Source: Ptiloglossa arizonensis
Lineage: Eukaryota > Arthropoda > Insecta > Hymenoptera > Colletidae
Assembly: GCF_051014685.1 (NCBI RefSeq)
Contig: NW_027478872.1
Span: forward strand, 310,001 to 374,000
DNA length: 64,000 nucleotides
Direction of reading: 5' to 3'
Shown here: positions 58,631 to 64,000 of the stretch, piece after piece
Numbering within the stretch: position 1 is the stretch's first letter
Layout: each line of letters begins with the position of its first letter
Translations under genes and position numbers: made by a program
The notes under the pieces: generated by a model
The model's input: the letters and a program-made list of their open reading frames with translations, nothing else
Databases searched by the model: none
Told to the model about the DNA's origin: nothing

Positions 58631-61102
58631 GCGAGTTTCTACTTTCAGATGCAACAGAAATTTTGCGGATTGGTCAATCCTTTCGCGAGATATGGCAGTT
58701 TGGAGGTAAGAATCGCTTGAGAAACTCAACATTTTCGCAGTTCTGATGCTCGAAACGAATAACTAGAACGGACTAGGGGAAAAGTACGCATACCGTTGTA
58801 ATCGGGCGAGTTTCTACTTTCAGATGCGACAGAAATTTTGCGGATTGGTCAATCCGTTCGCCAGATATGGCAGTTTGGAGGTAAGAAACGCTTGAGAAAC
58901 TCAAAATTTTCGCAGTTCTGATGCTCGAAACGAATAACTAGAACGGCCTAGGGGAAAAGTACGCATACTGTTGTAATCGGACGAGTTTCCTCTTTCAGAT
59001 GCAACAGAAATTTTGCGGATTGGTCAATCCGTTCGCGAGATATGGCAGTTTGGAGGTAAGAAACGCTTGAGAAACTCAAAATTTTCGCAGTTCTGATGCT
59101 CGAAACGAATAACTAGAACGGCCTAGGGGAAAAGTACGCATACCGTTGTAATCGGGCGAGTTTCTACTTTCAGATGCAACAGAAATTTTGCGGATTAGTC
59201 AATCCGTTCACGAGATATGGCAGTTTGGAGGTAAGAAACGCTTGAGAAACTCAAAATTTTCGCAGTTCTGATGCTCGACAAGCATAACGAGAACGGTCTA
59301 GGGGAAAAGTACGCATACCGTTGTAATCGCGCGACTTTCTACTTTCAGATGAAACAGAAATTTTGCGGATTGGTCAATCCGTTCGCGAGATATGGCAGTT
59401 TGGAGGTTAGAAACGCTTGAGAAACTCAAAATTTTCGCAGTTCTGATGCTCGAAACGAATAACTAGAACGGCCTAGGGGAAAAGTATGCATACCGTTGTA
59501 ATCGGGCGAGTTTCTACTTTCAGATGCAACAGAAATTTTGCGGATTAGTCAATCCGTTCGCGAGATATGGCAGTTTGGAGGTAAGAAACGCTTGAGAAAC
59601 TCAAAATTTTCGCAGTTCTGATGCTCGACAAGCATAACTAGAACGGTCTAGGGGAAAAGTACGCATACCGTTGTAATCGTGCGACTTTCTACTTTCAGAT
59701 GCAACAGAAATTTTGCGGATTGGTCAATCCGTTCGCGAGATATGGCAGTTTGGAGGTAAGAAACGCTTGAGAAACTCAACATTTTCGCAGTTCTGATGCT
59801 CGAAACGAATAACTAGAGTGGCCTAGGGGAAAAGTACGCATTCCGTTGTAATCGGGCGAGTTTCTACTTTCAGATGCAACAGAAATTTTGCGGATTGGTC
59901 AATCCGTTCGCGAGATATGGCAGTTTGGAGGTAAGAAACGCTTGAGAAACTCAAAATTTTCGCAGTTCTGATGCTCGAAACGAATAACTAGAACGGCCTA
60001 GGGGAAAAGTACGCATTCCGTTGTAATCGGGCGAGTTTCTACTTTCAGATGCAACAGAAATTTTGCGGATTAGTCAATCTGTTCGCGAGATATGGCAGTT
60101 TGGAGGTAAGAATCGCTTGAGAAACTCAACATTTTCGCAGTTCTGATGCTCGAAACGAATAACTAGAACGGCCTAGGGTAAAAGTACGCATTCCGTTGTA
60201 ATGGGGCGAGTTTCTACTTTCAGATGCAACAGAAATTTTGCGGATTGGTCAATCCGTTCGCGAGATATGGCAGTTTGGAAGTATGAAACACTTGAGAAAC
60301 ACAAAATTTTCGCAGTTCTGATGCTCGAAACGAATAACTAGAACTACCTAGGTGAAAGGTACGCATACCGTTGTAATCGGGCTACTTTCTACTTTCAGAT
60401 GCAAGAGAAATTTTGCGGATTAGTCAATCCGTTCGCGAGATATGGCAGTTTGGAGGTAAGAAACGCTTGAGAAACTCAAAATTTTCGCAGTTCTGATGCT
60501 CGACAAGCATAACTAGAACGGTCTAGGGGAAAAGTACGCATACCGTTGTAATCGGGCGACTTTCTACTTTCAGATGCAACAGAAATTTTGCGGATTGGTC
60601 AATCCGTTCGCGAGATATGGCAGTTTGGAGGTAAGAATCGCTTGAGAAGCTCAAAATTTTCGCAGTTCTGATGCTCGAAACGAATAACTAGAACGGACTT
60701 GGGGAATAGTACGCATACCGTTGTAATCGGGCGAGTTTCTACTTTCAGATGCGACAGAAATTTTGCGGATTGGTCAATCCGTTCGCCAGATATGGCAGTT
60801 TGGAGGTAAGAAACGCTTGAGAAACTCAAAATTTTCGCAGTTCTGATGCTCGAAACGAATAACTAGAACGGCCTAGGGGAAAAGTACGCATACCGTTGTA
60901 ATCGGGCGAGTTTCTACTTTCAGATGCAACAGAAATTTTGCGGATTAGTCAATCCGTTCGCGAGATATGGCAGCATGGAGGTAAGAAACGCTTGAGAAAC
61001 TCAAAATTTTCGCAGTTCTGATGCTCGACAAGCATAACTAGAACGGTTCAGGGGAAGAGTACGCATACTGTTGTAATCGGGCGAGTTTCTACTTTCAGAT
61101 GC
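58128..61102 (+). repeat. 17-monomer (2,975-bp) tandem duplication, copy 1
   Basis: The match to the next copy starts after CAGATGAAAC (58,126-58,135 region) and contains CAATCCTTTCG (58,676), GGACGAGTTTCCTC (near 58,979), GTAATGGGGCG (near 60,197), GGACTTGGGG (near 60,697) and CAGCATGGAGG (60,971). One private base, A at 59,210 in TTCACGAG, is the only difference from copy 2 that I noticed. Confidence 0.87.
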
Positions 61103-64000
61103 AACAGAAATTTTGCGGATTGGTCAATCCGTTCGCGAGATATGGCAGTTTGGAGGTAAGAAACGCTTGAGAAACTCAAAATTTTCGCAGTTCAGATGCT
61201 CGAAACGAATAACTAGAACGGCCTAGGGGAAAAGTATGCATACCGTTGTAATCGGGCGAGTTTCTACTTTCAGATGCAACAGAAATTTTGCGGATTAGTC
61301 AATCCGTTCGCGAGATATGGCAGTTTGGATGTAAGAAACGCTTGAGAAACTCAAAATTTTCGCAGTTCTGATGCTCGACAAGCATAACTAGAACGGTCTA
61401 GGGGAAAAGTACGCATACCGTTGTAATCGGGCGAGTTTCTACTTTCAGATGCAACAGAAATTTTGCGGATTGGTCAATCCGTTCGCGAGATATGGCAGTT
61501 TGGAGGTAAGAAACGCTTGAGAAACTCAACATTTTCGCAGTTCTGATGCTCGAAACGAATAACTAGAGCGGCCTAGGGGAAAAGTACGCATTCCGTTGTA
61601 ATCGGGCGAGTTTCTACTTTCAGATGCAACAGAAATTTTGCGGATTGGTCAATCCTTTCGCGAGATATGGCAGTTTGGAGGTAAGAATCGCTTGAGAAAC
61701 TCAACATTTTCGCAGTTCTGATGCTCGAAACGAATAACTAGAACGGACTAGGGGAAAAGTACGCATACCGTTGTAATCGGGCGAGTTTCTACTTTCAGAT
61801 GCGACAGAAATTTTGCGGATTGGTCAATCCGTTCGCCAGATATGGCAGTTTGGAGGTAAGAAACGCTTGAGAAACTCAAAATTTTCGCAGTTCTGATGCT
61901 CGAAACGAATAACTAGAACGGCCTAGGGGAAAAGTACGCATACTGTTGTAATCGGACGAGTTTCCTCTTTCAGATGCAACAGAAATTTTGCGGATTGGTC
62001 AATCCGTTCGCGAGATATGGCAGTTTGGAGGTAAGAAACGCTTGAGAAACTCAAAATTTTCGCAGTTCTGATGCTCGAAACGAATAACTAGAACGGCCTA
62101 GGGGAAAAGTACGCATACCGTTGTAATCGGGCGAGTTTCTACTTTCAGATGCAACAGAAATTTTGCGGATTAGTCAATCCGTTCGCGAGATATGGCAGTT
62201 TGGAGGTAAGAAACGCTTGAGAAACTCAAAATTTTCGCAGTTCTGATGCTCGACAAGCATAACGAGAACGGTCTAGGGGAAAAGTACGCATACCGTTGTA
62301 ATCGCGCGACTTTCTACTTTCAGATGAAACAGAAATTTTGCGGATTGGTCAATCCGTTCGCGAGATATGGCAGTTTGGAGGTTAGAAACGCTTGAGAAAC
62401 TCAAAATTTTCGCAGTTCTGATGCTCGAAACGAATAACTAGAACGGCCTAGGGGAAAAGTATGCATACCGTTGTAATCGGGCGAGTTTCTACTTTCAGAT
62501 GCAACAGAAATTTTGCGGATTAGTCAATCCGTTCGCGAGATATGGCAGTTTGGAGGTAAGAAACGCTTGAGAAACTCAAAATTTTCGCAGTTCTGATGCT
62601 CGACAAGCATAACTAGAACGGTCTAGGGGAAAAGTACGCATACCGTTGTAATCGTGCGACTTTCTACTTTCAGATGCAACAGAAATTTTGCGGATTGGTC
62701 AATCCGTTCGCGAGATATGGCAGTTTGGAGGTAAGAAACGCTTGAGAAACTCAACATTTTCGCAGTTCTGATGCTCGAAACGAATAACTAGAGTGGCCTA
62801 GGGGAAAAGTACGCATTCCGTTGTAATCGGGCGAGTTTCTACTTTCAGATGCAACAGAAATTTTGCGGATTGGTCAATCCGTTCGCGAGATATGGCAGTT
62901 TGGAGGTAAGAAACGCTTGAGAAACTCAAAATTTTCGCAGTTCTGATGCTCGAAACGAATAACTAGAACGGCCTAGGGGAAAAGTACGCATTCCGTTGTA
63001 ATCGGGCGAGTTTCTACTTTCAGATGCAACAGAAATTTTGCGGATTAGTCAATCTGTTCGCGAGATATGGCAGTTTGGAGGTAAGAATCGCTTGAGAAAC
63101 TCAACATTTTCGCAGTTCTGATGCTCGAAACGAATAACTAGAACGGCCTAGGGTAAAAGTACGCATTCCGTTGTAATGGGGCGAGTTTCTACTTTCAGAT
63201 GCAACAGAAATTTTGCGGATTGGTCAATCCGTTCGCGAGATATGGCAGTTTGGAAGTATGAAACACTTGAGAAACACAAAATTTTCGCAGTTCTGATGCT
63301 CGAAACGAATAACTAGAACTACCTAGGTGAAAGGTACGCATACCGTTGTAATCGGGCTACTTTCTACTTTCAGATGCAAGAGAAATTTTGCGGATTAGTC
63401 AATCCGTTCGCGAGATATGGCAGTTTGGAGGTAAGAAACGCTTGAGAAACTCAAAATTTTCGCAGTTCTGATGCTCGACAAGCATAACTAGAACGGTCTA
63501 GGGGAAAAGTACGCATACCGTTGTAATCGGGCGACTTTCTACTTTCAGATGCAACAGAAATTTTGCGGATTGGTCAATCCGTTCGCGAGATATGGCAGTT
63601 TGGAGGTAAGAATCGCTTGAGAAGCTCAAAATTTTCGCAGTTCTGATGCTCGAAACGAATAACTAGAACGGACTTGGGGAATAGTACGCATACCGTTGTA
63701 ATCGGGCGAGTTTCTACTTTCAGATGCGACAGAAATTTTGCGGATTGGTCAATCCGTTCGCCAGATATGGCAGTTTGGAGGTAAGAAACGCTTGAGAAAC
63801 TCAAAATTTTCGCAGTTCTGATGCTCGAAACGAATAACTAGAACGGCCTAGGGGAAAAGTACGCATACCGTTGTAATCGGGCGAGTTTCTACTTTCAGAT
63901 GCAACAGAAATTTTGCGGATTAGTCAATCCGTTCGCGAGATATGGCAGCATGGAGGTAAGAAACGCTTGAGAAACTCAAAATTTTCGCAGTTCTGATGCT
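61103..64000 (+). repeat. 17-monomer tandem duplication, copy 2, cut by window end
   Basis: 2,898 of an expected 2,975 bp are present; the array clearly continues beyond 64,000. Markers recur at exactly 2,975 bp (CAGCATGGAGG at 63,946). One noticed substitution in about 2.9 kb marks it as one of the youngest duplications in the window, or a long-range assembly duplication. Confidence 0.87.

Larger units (their letters stand above)
1..64000 (+). repeat. 175-bp satellite DNA array, whole window
   Basis: The whole window is one tandem array of a 175-bp monomer, every copy in the same orientation. Taking the unit to start at the GAAACGCTTGAG block, starts fall at 1, 176, 351 and so on; from 36,660 to 63,785 the register is exactly 155 x 175 bp without one net indel. 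About 355 full units and 22 truncated 83-bp units account for the length. The consensus is about 44% GC (32 C, 45 G) with 13 CpG, against about 8 expected from composition. Copies differ by a handful of linked substitutions that recur in blocks, so they form higher-order repeats. No unique sequence or mobile element breaks the array. By general knowledge such arrays mark centromeres or heterochromatin; that role is inferred, and the family and species are not recognised. Confidence 0.98.

Noticed and set aside
1..64000. CRISPR array
   Set aside because: There are no unique spacers; the whole 175-bp unit repeats, far longer than a CRISPR repeat plus spacer.
1..64000. Human alpha satellite, Arabidopsis CEN180 or soybean CentGm
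   Set aside because: The length is similar to the first two and the 92-bp deletion recalls the size of CentGm, but I see no sequence match to any of them from what I know of their consensus. A database search would settle it.
1..64000. Promoters, terminators, tRNA, rRNA or transposon remnants
   Set aside because: Any match would recur in hundreds of monomers and none is specific. I saw no terminal repeats, target-site duplications, poly-A tails or foreign insert anywhere.

Overview
The window is a single uninterrupted satellite DNA array. From base 1 to base 64,000 it is one head-to-tail tandem repeat with a 175-bp monomer (about 44% GC, 13 CpG per consensus monomer), always in the same orientation. 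I see no protein-coding gene, RNA gene, CRISPR array, transposon, or even a short unique spacer. Tracking the register by hand gives about 377 units: about 355 full-length monomers and 22 truncated 83-bp monomers. The net length is explained exactly by these two unit sizes plus +8 bp from 29 small indels, 28 of which lie in one 2.4-kb stretch.

Such an array is expected in a eukaryotic centromere or other constitutive heterochromatin. The monomer length is close to one nucleosome repeat, the units form nested higher-order repeats, and there are dyad-symmetry and CENP-B-box-like motifs. The wording of the monomer resembles the general style of flowering-plant centromere satellites, so I lean towards a plant. 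I do not recognise the family or species, and an insect or another eukaryote is possible. It is not human alpha satellite, Arabidopsis CEN180 or soybean CentGm as I know them.

Layout. (1) 1-8.85 kb: irregular multimers marked by one diagnostic monomer junction at 871, 2,879, 5,587 and 7,512, with rare truncated units. (2) 8.88-11.26 kb: the same family but full of single-base indels, which looks like a sequencing or assembly seam. (3) 11.1-33.0 kb: multimers rich in the 83-bp truncated unit, including a 3,574-bp near-perfect tandem duplication and smaller 258-, 608-, 783- and 958-bp steps. (4) 33.8-51.3 kb: no truncated units, exact 175-bp register, a 24-monomer (4,200-bp) multimer with local amplification of a 6-monomer (1,050-bp) part. 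(5) 50.7-58.6 kb: 14-monomer (2,450-bp) and 13-monomer (2,275-bp) tandem duplications whose edges fall inside hybrid monomers. (6) 58.1-64.0 kb: a 17-monomer (2,975-bp) duplication that runs off the window.

Nothing here works together as genes. What can be read is a history: repeated unequal exchange and conversion at several scales, a 92-bp deletion variant that spread only in the left half, and very recent duplications on the right. The most useful signals are the motifs inside the monomer (a 7-bp-arm dyad, a short hairpin, an A4T4 tract, a CENP-B-box-like 17-mer), the way the deletion variant removes several of them, hybrid monomers that locate exchange points to tens of bases or fewer, and the indel cluster that warns about assembly quality.
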